Origin: Herbidospora sakaeratensis
GTDB taxonomy: Bacteria; Actinomycetota; Actinomycetes; Streptosporangiales; Streptosporangiaceae
Assembly: GCF_001570525.1 (NCBI RefSeq)
Contig: NZ_BBXC01000011.1
Span: forward strand, 352,113 to 416,112
Direction of reading: 5' to 3'
DNA: 64,000 nucleotides
The notes under the pieces were generated by a model. The model was not told the origin of the DNA, did no database searches, and was given only the letters and a program-made list of their open reading frames with translations. Positions 33,790 to 43,288 of this stretch are shown in pieces (the stretch's first letter is position 1; each line of letters opens with the position of its first letter). A program made the position numbers and the translations under genes.

Positions 33790-34884
33790 TCAGGCGATCT
33801 CGACGGCGGCCTTCTCGCCGTCGGAGAGGAACGACGCGAGCGCCTCCCCCTCCTCGGCCACCGCGTCGCGGTCGGCCCGGGAGAGGTCGCGCAGCGGCTC
33901 GACGACCACCGTGCCGTCCCTCACCGTCCAGGTGGCGGAGACCCGGCCGTCGACCAGGACGACCCGGGTGCCCGCGATCGACACGCCCCGGTGGGCGTCG
34001 TCGACGATCCGGGTGCGGTCGTCGTACCCGAGGAGCGCGTTGTCGAAGGCGGGCAGGAACCGCACCGGCGCGGGGGTGCCGGGGTCGGGGCGCGGCGCGT
34101 CGGGCAGGTCGAGCAGCTCGCGGCCCCGCTCGTCGCGGAAGGAGACCAGCTCCCCGCGTACCGCGGCGACCGCGGCCGGCAGCCCGGCCAGCCCGCACCA
34201 GGAGCGCAGGTCGGCCGTGGCGGCGGGCCCGTAGGCGGCCAGGTAGCGCCGCACCAGCGTCTCGCCGACCGGATCGCAGCCGTTCGGCGCGGGCGGGTCG
34301 AGCTCCCGGCCCAGCCACGTCGAGATCGGCACGTTGCGCACCCCCGCCTTGGCCCGCCACACCCCGCGCGGCGGCAGCTGCGCCATCGGGATCAGGGCGG
34401 AGACCAGCATCTCGCCCAGCGGCCGGGGTTCGGGCAGCGGCCACCGCTCGGCCATCGTCCGGGCCAGCTCGCCCATCGTGCGCGGCTCGCCGTCGGCCAT
34501 CAGGGCCCGGCCGGCCGCCGCGAGCTCGTCGAGGTCGACGTCGGCCAGGTCGCGCCGGTAGACGCCGAGCACCCGCTGGCGCAGCATGGCGTCGTGCCGG
34601 GCCCGCCAGGCCACGACGTCGTCGGCCGTGACCAGGTGGACGGTCCGGCGCATGAGATGGGTGCGCACGACGTCCCGGCCGACCAGCAGGCCGGAGAGCG
34701 CCGCCGGGTCGAAGCCGCGCAGCCGCGACCAGAGCCCGATGAACGGCTCCTGCGGCTCCTGCGCCTGCATCCCGCACAGGTGCGCGACGGCGTCGAGGAC
34801 CGGCAGATCGGCCCGGTCGAGCAGCAGCTGCCGGGCGAGGGTGGCGCGGTTGAGGGCCCGGTTGTCCAGAACGGTCATCGGCAT
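33790..34884 (-). CDS. Winged-helix AlkZ-like DNA glycosylase (HTH_42 family)
   Basis: 364 aa. Tandem winged-helix protein of the AlkZ/YcaQ superfamily. The catalytic QxQ motif is Gln40-Ala-Gln42 (CGMQAQEP), the AlkZ-like form. RTHLMRRTVHLVTADD, YLAAYGPAATADLRSWCGL and LLPAFDNALLGYDDR are characteristic. Family members remove alkylated bases or unhook crosslinks and can protect producers of DNA-damaging antibiotics, but most genomes have several with unknown substrates. It ends 3 bp after the RTX gene stop (convergent). Confidence 0.83.
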   Translation of the reverse strand: MPMTVLDNRALNRATLARQLLLDRADLPVLDAVAHLCGMQAQEPQEPFIGLWSRLRGFDPAALSGLLVGRDVVRTHLMRRTVHLVTADDVVAWRARHDAMLRQRVLGVYRRDLADVDLDELAAAGRALMADGEPRTMGELARTMAERWPLPEPRPLGEMLVSALIPMAQLPPRGVWRAKAGVRNVPISTWLGRELDPPAPNGCDPVGETLVRRYLAAYGPAATADLRSWCGLAGLPAAVAAVRGELVSFRDERGRELLDLPDAPRPDPGTPAPVRFLPAFDNALLGYDDRTRIVDDAHRGVSIAGTRVVLVDGRVSATWTVRDGTVVVEPLRDLSRADRDAVAEEGEALASFLSDGEKAAVEIA

Positions 34885-34950
34885 ACGCCCACGATCTCAG
34901 CAATAGCGGCCAGAAAGTGTCCTCTTCTCGGACAAGCTGGACCACTGTTA

Positions 34951-34966
34951 CATTACAGTCGTAATG
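34951..34966 (+). promoter_or_regulatory. CATTAC-N4-GTAATG operator
   Basis: A perfect inverted repeat CATTACAGTCGTAATG ends 10 bp before the TetR ATG and is followed by the GGAGG ribosome binding site. It is probably the autoregulatory site of that TetR. Confidence 0.6.
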
Positions 34967-34976
34967 GAGGTGGGAC

Positions 34977-35555
34977 ATGCGAGAACGATGGGTACCGGAC
35001 GCGCGCCGCAACGCCGTCGCCGACGCGGTGGGCCGGTTGCTGAACCGCGGCCACGGCACCTTCCCGGGCATGCGGGAGATCGCCGCCGAGGCCGGGGTGA
35101 CGACCGGCGCGCTGCAGCACCACTTCGCCACCAAGGACGACCTGCTGCTGTTCGCGCTCGACCACCACTGCCGCCGCTGCGCCGACCGGCTGAGAGCCCG
35201 GTCGGCCGAGGGCCCGCGCTCCGCGCGCCAGGCGCTGGCGGCGATCGTGACGGAGCTGCTCCCGCTCGACGACGACCGCGCCGCCGAGGCGAGCGTGGCC
35301 AGGGCGTTCGTGTCGCGGGCCGCGACCGATCAGGGCTTCGCCGCCCACTACCGCGCCCAGCGCGAGATCCTGCACGGCCTGCTCGGCGAGCAGTTCGGCC
35401 GCGCGGGCGCCCCCGACCCCACGGCCGCCGCCACGATCCTGGCGCAGGCCGTCGAGGGCATGCGGACCGACTGCCTGCTCCTCGGCCCGGACGCCGTCGA
35501 CCTCGACGCCGTCCTCGACCGGCTGCTCCCCCCGAACACAGAGGACATCGCGTGA
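34977..35555 (+). CDS. TetR/AcrR-family regulator
   Basis: 192 aa from ATG 34977 with GGAGG 6 nt upstream. HTH: FPGMREIAAEAGVTTGALQHHFATKDDLLLFALDHH (about 28-65). The C-terminal domain (BetI-like) is helical. It overlaps the SRPBCC gene by 4 bp (GTGA), so the two form a small operon behind the CATTAC...GTAATG site. The ligand might be what the SRPBCC protein binds, which is inference. Confidence 0.87.
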   Translation: MRERWVPDARRNAVADAVGRLLNRGHGTFPGMREIAAEAGVTTGALQHHFATKDDLLLFALDHHCRRCADRLRARSAEGPRSARQALAAIVTELLPLDDDRAAEASVARAFVSRAATDQGFAAHYRAQREILHGLLGEQFGRAGAPDPTAAATILAQAVEGMRTDCLLLGPDAVDLDAVLDRLLPPNTEDIA

Positions 35556-35983
35556 AGAGCGTCGAGTTCAGCACCACGACCACCCTGCCCGCCGCCCCCG
35601 AGCGGGTCTTCGAGCACCTGGCCGACCCCGGCAACCACGTGGGCCTGTCGCCGCTGGTCGTCGAGGTCCGCGACATCCGCCACGAACCGGGCGCGGTGCG
35701 CTTCACGGCGGTCGAGCGGTTCGCCTTCGGCCCGCTGCGCCACGACAACGTCATCGAGGTCGTGCTGCGCCTGGGCGACGGCTCGATCACGGGTGACGTG
35801 GTCAGCCCGGGCGGCGTGCGGGTGGCGTACGGCTACCGCATCGACGCGGCGCCCGGCGGGACACAGGTGGTCGACCACTACCGGCTGTCGGCGCCGTTCG
35901 GGCTGCTGCGGTTCTCGGTCGGCCAGGCGAAGAAGGTGCAGGCGGCGAGGGGGCGGGAACTGGCCCGCCGCTTCGCCGCCTGA
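35552..35983 (+). CDS. SRPBCC-family protein
   Basis: 143 aa from GTG 35552. The polyketide-cyclase-like helix-grip fold is seen in VEFSTTTTLPAAPERVFEHLADPGNHVGLSPLVVEVRDI and the later GGTQVVDHYRLSAPFGLLRFSVGQAKK. No catalytic residues can be named. Members bind hydrophobic small molecules. Translationally coupled to the TetR gene. It ends 10 bp before the convergent giant gene. Confidence 0.82.
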   Translation: MKSVEFSTTTTLPAAPERVFEHLADPGNHVGLSPLVVEVRDIRHEPGAVRFTAVERFAFGPLRHDNVIEVVLRLGDGSITGDVVSPGGVRVAYGYRIDAAPGGTQVVDHYRLSAPFGLLRFSVGQAKKVQAARGRELARRFAA

Positions 35984-35993
35984 CACCGGTTCA

Positions 35994-38900
35994 TCAGAGG
36001 GATTCGTTGCGGGTGAAGCGGAACAGCGCGGTGTGCGAGGCCGCCGCCCCCTCACCCGTGTCGACGTGCAGCGTCAGGCACTTGTCCAGGTACGTCTGCG
36101 GCGTGCGCCAGACCACCTGGTAACTGCCGTATCCGAGCACCTGCAGCTCGGCGGCGCCCTCGGCGGGCGTCGGCTGGCCGGTGGGCAGGCCCGTCCGGCA
36201 GTCGAAGGGGCTGACGGTCAGGGCCGCCGTGGTGAGGCCGTTGACCGGGGCGCCGGTCGCGTCGGTCAGCCGCCACTTCACCTGGATGCCCTGGCCGGCC
36301 TTGGCCACGTTGACCACGCCGTCGTTGCGGATCGGCGCGGCGAAGCCCGTGAAGACGTACGCCACCGAGTAGGTCGCCGACACCGGCGGGGTGAGGTTGC
36401 CCTCGTTGTCCTTCGCCCCGGCGCACGTGGCGGTGTAGACCCCGACCCCGGCGGGTGTTCCGCCGGTGAGCGTCAGCGTGGCCTTGGTCGCCACGCCGGA
36501 GCCCCGGTCGACGGTCGCGCAGCCGGGCGTGGGCGCGGCGCGCAGCCGGTAGGTCGCGCCGTCGGCCACGCCGGTGACGCTGACCTGCGGTCCGGCCGTG
36601 TCGGGGCCGGTCCAGCTGACCGTGAGGGTCTTCTCGACACCCTTGGCGACGGCGCGGCCGCCGTGGTCCTGGAGCAGCGGGTCGACGGTGACCTTCACCT
36701 CGCCGGAGCGCCGCTCCCCGGTGAACCGGAACGCCATGGCCAGCTTCTCGGCCGGGTAGGGGTGACCGGCGGGCGGGAGCTGCGGGGAGACCGCCGTCCA
36801 CTGGCCGCCCACGGCCGCGCCGTCGGGGGTGGTGACCGCGAGCGCGCCCGAAAGCGCCTGGGCCACCCGGGTCGGCTGGCTCATGGTGACCGTGAGGCCC
36901 TCGCCGTCGGCCTCGACCTTCTCGACCTCGGCCGGTTCGGCGCGGAACAGGTTGACGTCGACGTCGGTGTGCGGGGGCAGCACCTTCAGCACCCGCGACT
37001 CGGCCGGCAGGTAGCCGTCCTTGGTGTAGACGACCTTCCACCAGCCTTCCGGCACGTCCCAGCCGTAGCGGCCGTCGGCGTCGGTGACCTGCGGATTCAG
37101 GTCGCCGTAGACCGCCGCGTCCCACGGCTGCCACGGTCCTTCCGGCGCCGGGGCGCGCAGCAGCGTCGCGGTGACGCCTTCGACGCGGCGGGCGTCCAGG
37201 CCCTCGTAGAGGTAGCCGGACGGGTCGAAGCGGTAGTCGATGTCGGCGTCGGGCTGGGGGCGGTTCGGGTCGCGGTAGGAGGTGTCCCGCTCGGACCAGC
37301 GGCACTCCTCGGCGCTGTTCATCTCGCGGCGCAGCGCCGCGATGTCGTTGTTGAGCGGGATCTCCAGGGCCTTGCCGACGCCCCAGCTGACCGCCCAGAC
37401 CGCGACGGTGCCCAGGCCGAACGTCGCCGGGGCGAGCGCCAGGCCGATGGCGCCCGACACGCCGGTGTAGACGTCGAGCATCACGGCCCGCCGCATCAGC
37501 TGCTGGAGGTGGTGGCGGTGGACGTCGCCCAGCGAGCCGTCCCGGCACCGGTTGGCCATGTCCATCATCTTGTTGAGCTCGGTGTACTTCTCGTCGGCGC
37601 TCTCCATCGAGTTGATGGAGTCCCAGTTGGTGATGTTCCAGAAGGACGTCTGGAAGATCGCCCGCGCCGGTCCGGCGACGAACCCGGCCGCGTTCAGCGA
37701 CCTGACCAGCGGCGAACCGGGCGCCTGGCGCGCCAGCGCGCCGACGTCGACGATCGCCGCCGCCTCACTGGTGTACCGCCCGGTCGTGGCGACCGTCAGG
37801 GGGTCGCTGCCCGACAGGACGGGCTCGTAGACGGGCACACCCGAGGCGCGGGCCGCCACGACGGCGGCGGCGTCCGGCTCGTAGCCGGGCAGCGGCTCGA
37901 TGAGCAGCTTCACGCGCCCCTGCGCGGCCGGGCCGAGCTTCGGCATCGGGACGGTGAACTCCTGGCTGACGGCGTCTCCGTCGGTCACCGGCTCCGAGAG
38001 GACCGCGGTTCGCGGGTCGAAGAGCCCGTCGGCCGGGTCGGGGGCGGGCGGGAGCGGCAGCGGCGGCCGGTCCTGGCGCGCCGCGTAGGTGATCGTCAGG
38101 TCGCCGACCTCCTGGGCCTTCGGCTTGGTCGTCACGCTGTAGACGTCGTCCTGACCCGCCACGGGCGTGAGGGGCAGGTCCAGCGAGCCGAGCCGGGCGC
38201 GCGGGTCGCCGACCGGGCCGCTGAACGTGGCCCGGACCGTGACCTCCAGGGCCGGGTTCCACACCCACGGGAAACGGGCCACGCCGTCGACCGGGCGGAA
38301 GGTCCTGCTCATGCCCGGCTGGGACATGGTCACCGACTCCAGCACGCCGGCGTGCGGGTCGACGACCACGGTCACCGGCTCGGACACGAGCTCTGCCGCG
38401 CCGACGGCGGCGGAGGCCAGCAGGACGTGCCGCGCCGCCTCGTCTCCGGCGCCGAGGTCGACGACGGCGTGCCAGCGCCCGCCAGCCCCGGCGTCGGCCT
38501 CGGCGATCACGGTGTCGCCGTCGCGGACGGCGACATGGGCACCGGCGGGGGCCAGCCCCGAGACGGTGAACCGGCCGGTCCGGCTCGACGACGGCGCGCC
38601 CAGCGTGACCGTGCCCACCCGGACCCCGGCCGATCCCAGGGCTTCGGTGAGGTCACCGGAGGAGACCGACAGGGAGAACGGCAACTCCGTTCCGGGCGTC
38701 GCGGGCGTGCGGACGTACACGTCGAGCGTGCGCGCCCGCGCGGCCGGGAGCGGGATCACCACGGCGTTCGCCTCACGGGTGAACGCCACCGGCTTGCCGT
38801 CCCGCAGGACCGCGTCGTCGGGCACCGTGACGCCCGGGGGAAGCGTCAGCGTGGCGCTGCCGCTGCGGGTGGTGTTCTGGAATTCGACGTCGGCGCGCAG

Positions 38901-41900
38901 GTGGGCCAGCGCGCCGGGCAGCACGGCGTCGGTGACGGCGTCGAAGCCGCTGCGATCGCCGCGGACCAGCGTCGACGGCGCGCCGAGCCGCAGGTCGCCG
39001 AGGTCGAGCTCCTCGCCCGCCCCGACCGTCACGAGCCGCTGGACCGAACCGGTCTGCTGGTCGCGGCACGCGACCACGGTGAGCACGTAGGTGCCCGCGG
39101 CGGGCGCGGAGACCCGCAGCCCCGGACCGGCGAAGTCGGCGGCCGCCGAGGTGGCCGGGCCGTCGATCCTCGCGCAGGTGCGGCCGGTGCGGGGGGTGCC
39201 GTCGGGTTCGAGGACGCGCGCGACGATCCTGGACGTCTCGTGGAGCTCCACCGTCAGCGGGATGTCGGGCGACTCCCCCGCGACGGCCTCGGCGCAGCCC
39301 TTGCTCAGGCCCCGGACGCCGCCGTCGGCGCAGAAGCTCACCGTCGAGCCCGGGGACACCTCGACCGGGACCTCGCCGGTCCAGACGGCGATCCGGCGGC
39401 CGCCGGCCACGACCTCGGGGCTGACGGTGCCGGCCGTCATGACGTCGAGCTCCTGCTCGGTGCGGTCGCCGTCCATCGAGACCACGACCACCTTGGGCCG
39501 CACGACGTAGCCGGACACGCCCGGGAAGACCAGCGCCACCGGGGCGTCGGCGCTCGCCGCCACCTCGGGTGTGGTCTGCCTGGCGCGGGTGGCGAACACG
39601 GCGGTGCGGGTGCCGCCGCCGAACACCTGGGCCGACCAGGTGCCGTCGGCGGCCGACTCGACGCGGCCGGACACGCCGACCCCGCCGACCGTCTGCCGGA
39701 TCGTGACCGCCGCCCGGAGCGGGCGGCCGTCCTCGTCGGCGACCGTGCCGCGCACGGTCACCTTGGGCAGCGCCTCGGCGGTCACCACGACCGCGTTGGC
39801 CCCGGCCGTCAGGGTCAGCTTCTTCTCCGGTACGGCGGCCAGGCCGTAGGTCGCGAGCGTCTGCCCGGGCACGGTGATCTTCGCGGTCACCTCGGTGCCC
39901 GCGTCGAGGGTGCCGAAGGCGACCCGCCCGTTCTCGTCGGTCCGGGCCGACCGGGCCCCGGTCCGGGTGGTGAGCACGACCGGGACGTCGGCCAGCGCCG
40001 CGCCGCCGGTCCGGTTCAGCGTCAGGGTCAGCGACGCGGGGGCGTGCGGCGCGACGGTCGCGTCGACCGCCTGGCCGGCGGCGACCGCCACCGTCGCCGG
40101 CGGGGTGCCGTCGAGGCCGTCGGAGCGGCGGGTGGTGATCCGGTAGTCGGGCGCCGGCACGACCGGCACGGAGAGCGTGCCGTTGGCCTTCAGCTGGGTG
40201 ACGTGCCCGGTGCCGGTGGTGTCGCTCCAGACCTGGAGGCGCACGCCGTCGGGCTCGCCGCCCGGGACGGTGACGCCGATCCTGATCAGGCCGCCGACCG
40301 TGGCGGGCAGCCCGGCGACCGGCCGCGAGAGCGCGTGCCCCGCGCCGTCGGCGAGCCGCAGCGTGCCCGACACGATCTCGGTCACGCCCTCGGGCAGCGG
40401 CCAGGCGCCCTTGTACTGCCCGGCCCGCTCCTCCGCGAGCGGCACGGTGACCGGCTTCGCCGGGTCGTCGGCGGTGCGCACGACGAGGGCGGCGGTGGCG
40501 GTGAAGCCCGCCGCGCCGACCACCGCGAAGGTGGCCTCGCGGCCGAGTGCGAGCACCGTCGACCCGCCCACCTTGGGCAGGTTGGCGGCGGCCTCGGTGA
40601 CGGCCAGGTCGTCGACGCGCACCGTGGCGTCCTTGGTCAGCCGGAGCTGCTCGGCGCCGCGCAGCACGGCGACCGCGTAGGTGTACTCGGTCCCGGCGGC
40701 GACCGTGGTGTCGTCGTGGGCCGTCGCGTTGGGGGCCAGGTCGGCCAGCTTCACGCCGTCGCGCAGCACCCGGTAGCCGGTCAGGCCGGTGGCGTTGGAC
40801 GCCTCCCACTGGAGGCGCACCCGCGCGCCGGGCCCGGCCACCGCCGAGAGCGGGGCCTCCCCGGGCGGCACGTCGCCCAGCAGGGTGACGCTCCTGGTCA
40901 GCGGCGCCGACGTCCGGCCGTCCGCGTCCTTGGCGACGACGGCGACCTCGACGGTCGAGCCGGGGGTGAGCCCCGACGGCGTGGCCCGGGTGAGGGGCGC
41001 GGTCACGGTGGCGACCTTCGTGCCGTCGACGCTCACCTCGTAGGTCGTGGCCGTGGCGCTCGCGGCCGGCCAGGAGAGGGCGACGCTGGTGGTGCCGGGT
41101 TCGGCGGTCAGCGCGGCGTCCGCCGGCCAGGTCGGCGCGGGGGCGTCGGCCGGGACGGCGCGGTAGAGGTGCGAGGGTTGCGGCGTGTCGGTGCGGGGGG
41201 CCGTGAACGCCGTGCTCGCCGACAGGAAGGCCAGGGTGGAGCCGGTCCCGCTCAGCGCGAAGGCGTTCACGAAGTCGGGGTAGATCACCATCTCGCCGGG
41301 GACGGGGTCGGCGATCCGGCCGTCCAGACCGGAGCTGACCAGCGCGGGAGCGCGGCCGGGCTCGGCCGGTTGCGCCCACACGGCGCCCGAGCGGCGGAAC
41401 GCGACGGTCGAGCCGTCGGCGCTCAGCCGCGCGGCGACGGGCAGGTCGTCGGAGGCGAAGGCGACCTCGCCGGAGACATGAGGGGCCTTGGCCGAGGCCG
41501 CCAGCGTCACGTCGGCCGAAGGGCCGGTGACCAGGTCGGCGACGACGACCGCGGGGCCGTCGCCGCCGAAGGCGGTCCGGCGTCCGGCCTGGTCGAGGTG
41601 GGGGGCCCAGGCGGCGTGCTGGGCCTGGGTCAGCGCCCGCTCCCCGGCCAGCCGGTCACCGGACGCGGCGTCGAAGCGCAGGAGCAGGCGCTCGTCGCCG
41701 TCGGCCACGTTGACCGCGAGCACCTTCCCGTCACCGGACAGGGCGAAGCTCCGCACGTCGGGCTCCGGCACCACGAGGTCCTCCGGGCGGACGACGTGCG
41801 GCACCGGCGCGGCGTCGGCCGGCCGGGTGACCAGCAGCACGCCCTCGGGCGAGGGGAGGTCGTCGTACTCGGGCAGCGGCAGCGAGAGGCCCACGGCCAG

Positions 41901-42437
41901 CCGCCGGCCGTCCGCGCTCAGGGCGAGGCTCCGGAGCCGGTGCTCGTAGGACGGCACGCCGAGGTCGGGAAGCGGGATCCAGACGGTGGCGTCGGTGAGC
42001 CGGTCCCGGACGAAGATCGCCTGCTGGAGATCGGGGTCGGCCGAGGCCGGCAGCCCGAGGTCGGCGGCGCTCGACCCGGCGGCCGTGAAGGCGACCGTCC
42101 GGCCGTCGCCGCTGATCGCGGCGTCGAGCACCTGCGGCACGGGCCGCCCTTCGGGGTCGAGGCCGACGACCTCCTCGCCGCCGCCGCTCACGTCGGTGGC
42201 CGCCAGGACCGGTGGGTCGTCTCCCCGTGGAGACAGGTGTAAGGCCGTGACGCCGTCGGCCGACAGCGCCAGCTGCCCGGCCTGGACGGTTAAATCGGGC
42301 ACCTCGGCCCGGCTGTCGACCCGGTAGGCCCTCGGCAGCGGGTCGGCGGCTCCGGCCGCCATGGCCGCCTGCGGGACCGTTCCCAGCTGGACGGCGAGGC
42401 TGAGCACCAGCGCTCCGACGAGAAAGGGTGTTCGCAC
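35994..42437 (-). CDS. Giant secreted multidomain surface protein with PxKF C-terminus
   Basis: 2147 aa from GTG 42437 with AAGGAG 6 nt upstream; signal peptide near AAMAA. Rough domains: TolB/WD40-like propeller (50-430, repeated ALSADG/ALSGDG blades); two fibronectin III-like (440-600); carboxypeptidase-regulatory/CnaB-like folds (about 800-860, 890-940, others to 1550); a helical segment with a hydrophobic stretch (about 1652-1692, DVYTGVSGAIGLALAPATF...); a DPSGYLYEG/TDADGRYGWDVPEGWW module (1735-1825); and a PxKF domain (2025-2120, VKWRLTDATG). No enzyme motif or anchor is seen. Likely an extracellular binding or scaffold protein. Confidence 0.82.
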   Translation of the reverse strand: MRTPFLVGALVLSLAVQLGTVPQAAMAAGAADPLPRAYRVDSRAEVPDLTVQAGQLALSADGVTALHLSPRGDDPPVLAATDVSGGGEEVVGLDPEGRPVPQVLDAAISGDGRTVAFTAAGSSAADLGLPASADPDLQQAIFVRDRLTDATVWIPLPDLGVPSYEHRLRSLALSADGRRLAVGLSLPLPEYDDLPSPEGVLLVTRPADAAPVPHVVRPEDLVVPEPDVRSFALSGDGKVLAVNVADGDERLLLRFDAASGDRLAGERALTQAQHAAWAPHLDQAGRRTAFGGDGPAVVVADLVTGPSADVTLAASAKAPHVSGEVAFASDDLPVAARLSADGSTVAFRRSGAVWAQPAEPGRAPALVSSGLDGRIADPVPGEMVIYPDFVNAFALSGTGSTLAFLSASTAFTAPRTDTPQPSHLYRAVPADAPAPTWPADAALTAEPGTTSVALSWPAASATATTYEVSVDGTKVATVTAPLTRATPSGLTPGSTVEVAVVAKDADGRTSAPLTRSVTLLGDVPPGEAPLSAVAGPGARVRLQWEASNATGLTGYRVLRDGVKLADLAPNATAHDDTTVAAGTEYTYAVAVLRGAEQLRLTKDATVRVDDLAVTEAAANLPKVGGSTVLALGREATFAVVGAAGFTATAALVVRTADDPAKPVTVPLAEERAGQYKGAWPLPEGVTEIVSGTLRLADGAGHALSRPVAGLPATVGGLIRIGVTVPGGEPDGVRLQVWSDTTGTGHVTQLKANGTLSVPVVPAPDYRITTRRSDGLDGTPPATVAVAAGQAVDATVAPHAPASLTLTLNRTGGAALADVPVVLTTRTGARSARTDENGRVAFGTLDAGTEVTAKITVPGQTLATYGLAAVPEKKLTLTAGANAVVVTAEALPKVTVRGTVADEDGRPLRAAVTIRQTVGGVGVSGRVESAADGTWSAQVFGGGTRTAVFATRARQTTPEVAASADAPVALVFPGVSGYVVRPKVVVVSMDGDRTEQELDVMTAGTVSPEVVAGGRRIAVWTGEVPVEVSPGSTVSFCADGGVRGLSKGCAEAVAGESPDIPLTVELHETSRIVARVLEPDGTPRTGRTCARIDGPATSAAADFAGPGLRVSAPAAGTYVLTVVACRDQQTGSVQRLVTVGAGEELDLGDLRLGAPSTLVRGDRSGFDAVTDAVLPGALAHLRADVEFQNTTRSGSATLTLPPGVTVPDDAVLRDGKPVAFTREANAVVIPLPAARARTLDVYVRTPATPGTELPFSLSVSSGDLTEALGSAGVRVGTVTLGAPSSSRTGRFTVSGLAPAGAHVAVRDGDTVIAEADAGAGGRWHAVVDLGAGDEAARHVLLASAAVGAAELVSEPVTVVVDPHAGVLESVTMSQPGMSRTFRPVDGVARFPWVWNPALEVTVRATFSGPVGDPRARLGSLDLPLTPVAGQDDVYSVTTKPKAQEVGDLTITYAARQDRPPLPLPPAPDPADGLFDPRTAVLSEPVTDGDAVSQEFTVPMPKLGPAAQGRVKLLIEPLPGYEPDAAAVVAARASGVPVYEPVLSGSDPLTVATTGRYTSEAAAIVDVGALARQAPGSPLVRSLNAAGFVAGPARAIFQTSFWNITNWDSINSMESADEKYTELNKMMDMANRCRDGSLGDVHRHHLQQLMRRAVMLDVYTGVSGAIGLALAPATFGLGTVAVWAVSWGVGKALEIPLNNDIAALRREMNSAEECRWSERDTSYRDPNRPQPDADIDYRFDPSGYLYEGLDARRVEGVTATLLRAPAPEGPWQPWDAAVYGDLNPQVTDADGRYGWDVPEGWWKVVYTKDGYLPAESRVLKVLPPHTDVDVNLFRAEPAEVEKVEADGEGLTVTMSQPTRVAQALSGALAVTTPDGAAVGGQWTAVSPQLPPAGHPYPAEKLAMAFRFTGERRSGEVKVTVDPLLQDHGGRAVAKGVEKTLTVSWTGPDTAGPQVSVTGVADGATYRLRAAPTPGCATVDRGSGVATKATLTLTGGTPAGVGVYTATCAGAKDNEGNLTPPVSATYSVAYVFTGFAAPIRNDGVVNVAKAGQGIQVKWRLTDATGAPVNGLTTAALTVSPFDCRTGLPTGQPTPAEGAAELQVLGYGSYQVVWRTPQTYLDKCLTLHVDTGEGAAASHTALFRFTRNESL

Positions 42438-42528
42438 GAGAATCTCCTTGTGATCGGCGATCACCCGGACGATGTCAAGCGGCCCTTGGGACCCGATTGG
42501 ATGCGACTTGGGACCGACTCAAGCACAC

Positions 42529-42576
42529 CGTCAACAAAGGGTTGACGGCATCCAAATCGTCAACCTACTGTTGACG
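42529..42576 (+). promoter_or_regulatory. Twin perfect 7-5-7 inverted repeats
   Basis: CGTCAAC-AAAGG-GTTGACG (42529-42547) and CGTCAAC-CTACT-GTTGACG (42558-42576) are identical in both arms, with different spacers. The second ends 2 nt before the ATG at 42579. The HTH protein that follows is the obvious candidate binder. Confidence 0.7.
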
Positions 42577-42578
42577 GT

Positions 42579-43271
42579 ATGAGCGATTCTCCCGTCGTAC
42601 GGCTGGACGATCTCATCAACGGGATCAAGGCGGCCAACCCCAACGTCCTCGAACAACTCTCCGGCGCCGTGCTCATGGCCGAGCACATGGGCGACGTCGC
42701 CGACCACCTCATCGGCCACTTCGTCGACCAGGCCCGCAAGTCGGGCGCGTCCTGGACCGACATCGGCCGCAGCATGGGCGTCACCAAGCAGGCGGCCCAG
42801 AAGCGGTTCGTGCCCAAGCTCGACGAAGGCCAGCAGCAGTTCTCCCGGTTCACCCCGCGCGCGAAGACGGCCATCGGCGAGGCGCAGCGGCTCGCCAAGG
42901 AGCTGGGCCATCCCATGGCCGGGCAGGCGCACCTGCTGGTCGCGATGCTCGCCGACGCCGACGGCCTCGCCGTGAAGGCCCTGGTCGAGATCGGCCTCGA
43001 CCTCGACGAGGCCCGGGGGGCGGCGCGCGCGGCGCTGCCGGAGACCGGCGAGGCGCTGCCCGGGAACGCCGAACTCGGGGAGGACAACAAGCGCCTCCTG
43101 GAGCTCACCTTCCAAGAGGCGCTGCGGCTCGGGCACAACTACATCGGCACCGAGCACATGGTGCTCGCCCTGCTGAGTGCGGAGAACCCGGTCCTGGTCG
43201 CGCTCGGGGTGACCCGGGAGCGGTTCCAGGAGGCGGTGCTCGCCTTCCTCAAGGGATACGCGCCGAAGTAG
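42579..43271 (+). CDS. HTH plus Clp-N-terminal-domain protein
   Basis: 230 aa. Residues 58-78 (SWTDIGRSMGVTKQAAQKRF) form an HTH. Residues 90-228 are two Clp N-terminal (double-helical repeat) units: FTPRAKTAIGEAQRLAKELGHPMAGQAHLLVAMLAD and KRLLELTFQEALRLGHNYIGTEHMVLALLS, as in ClpA/ClpC substrate- or adaptor-binding domains. No AAA+ ATPase is attached. It may be a regulator whose stability or partner is set by the Clp system. The kinase gene follows 17 bp downstream. Confidence 0.85.
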   Translation: MSDSPVVRLDDLINGIKAANPNVLEQLSGAVLMAEHMGDVADHLIGHFVDQARKSGASWTDIGRSMGVTKQAAQKRFVPKLDEGQQQFSRFTPRAKTAIGEAQRLAKELGHPMAGQAHLLVAMLADADGLAVKALVEIGLDLDEARGAARAALPETGEALPGNAELGEDNKRLLELTFQEALRLGHNYIGTEHMVLALLSAENPVLVALGVTRERFQEAVLAFLKGYAPK

Positions 43272-43288
43272 AACCCCGGTGGGGGGTG

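Noticed and set aside
35793-42242. 2149-codon open frame on the plus strand
   Set aside because: It is the antisense of the giant secreted protein; its product is Arg/Gly/Val/Asp-rich with no domains, as expected from very GC-rich antisense frames.
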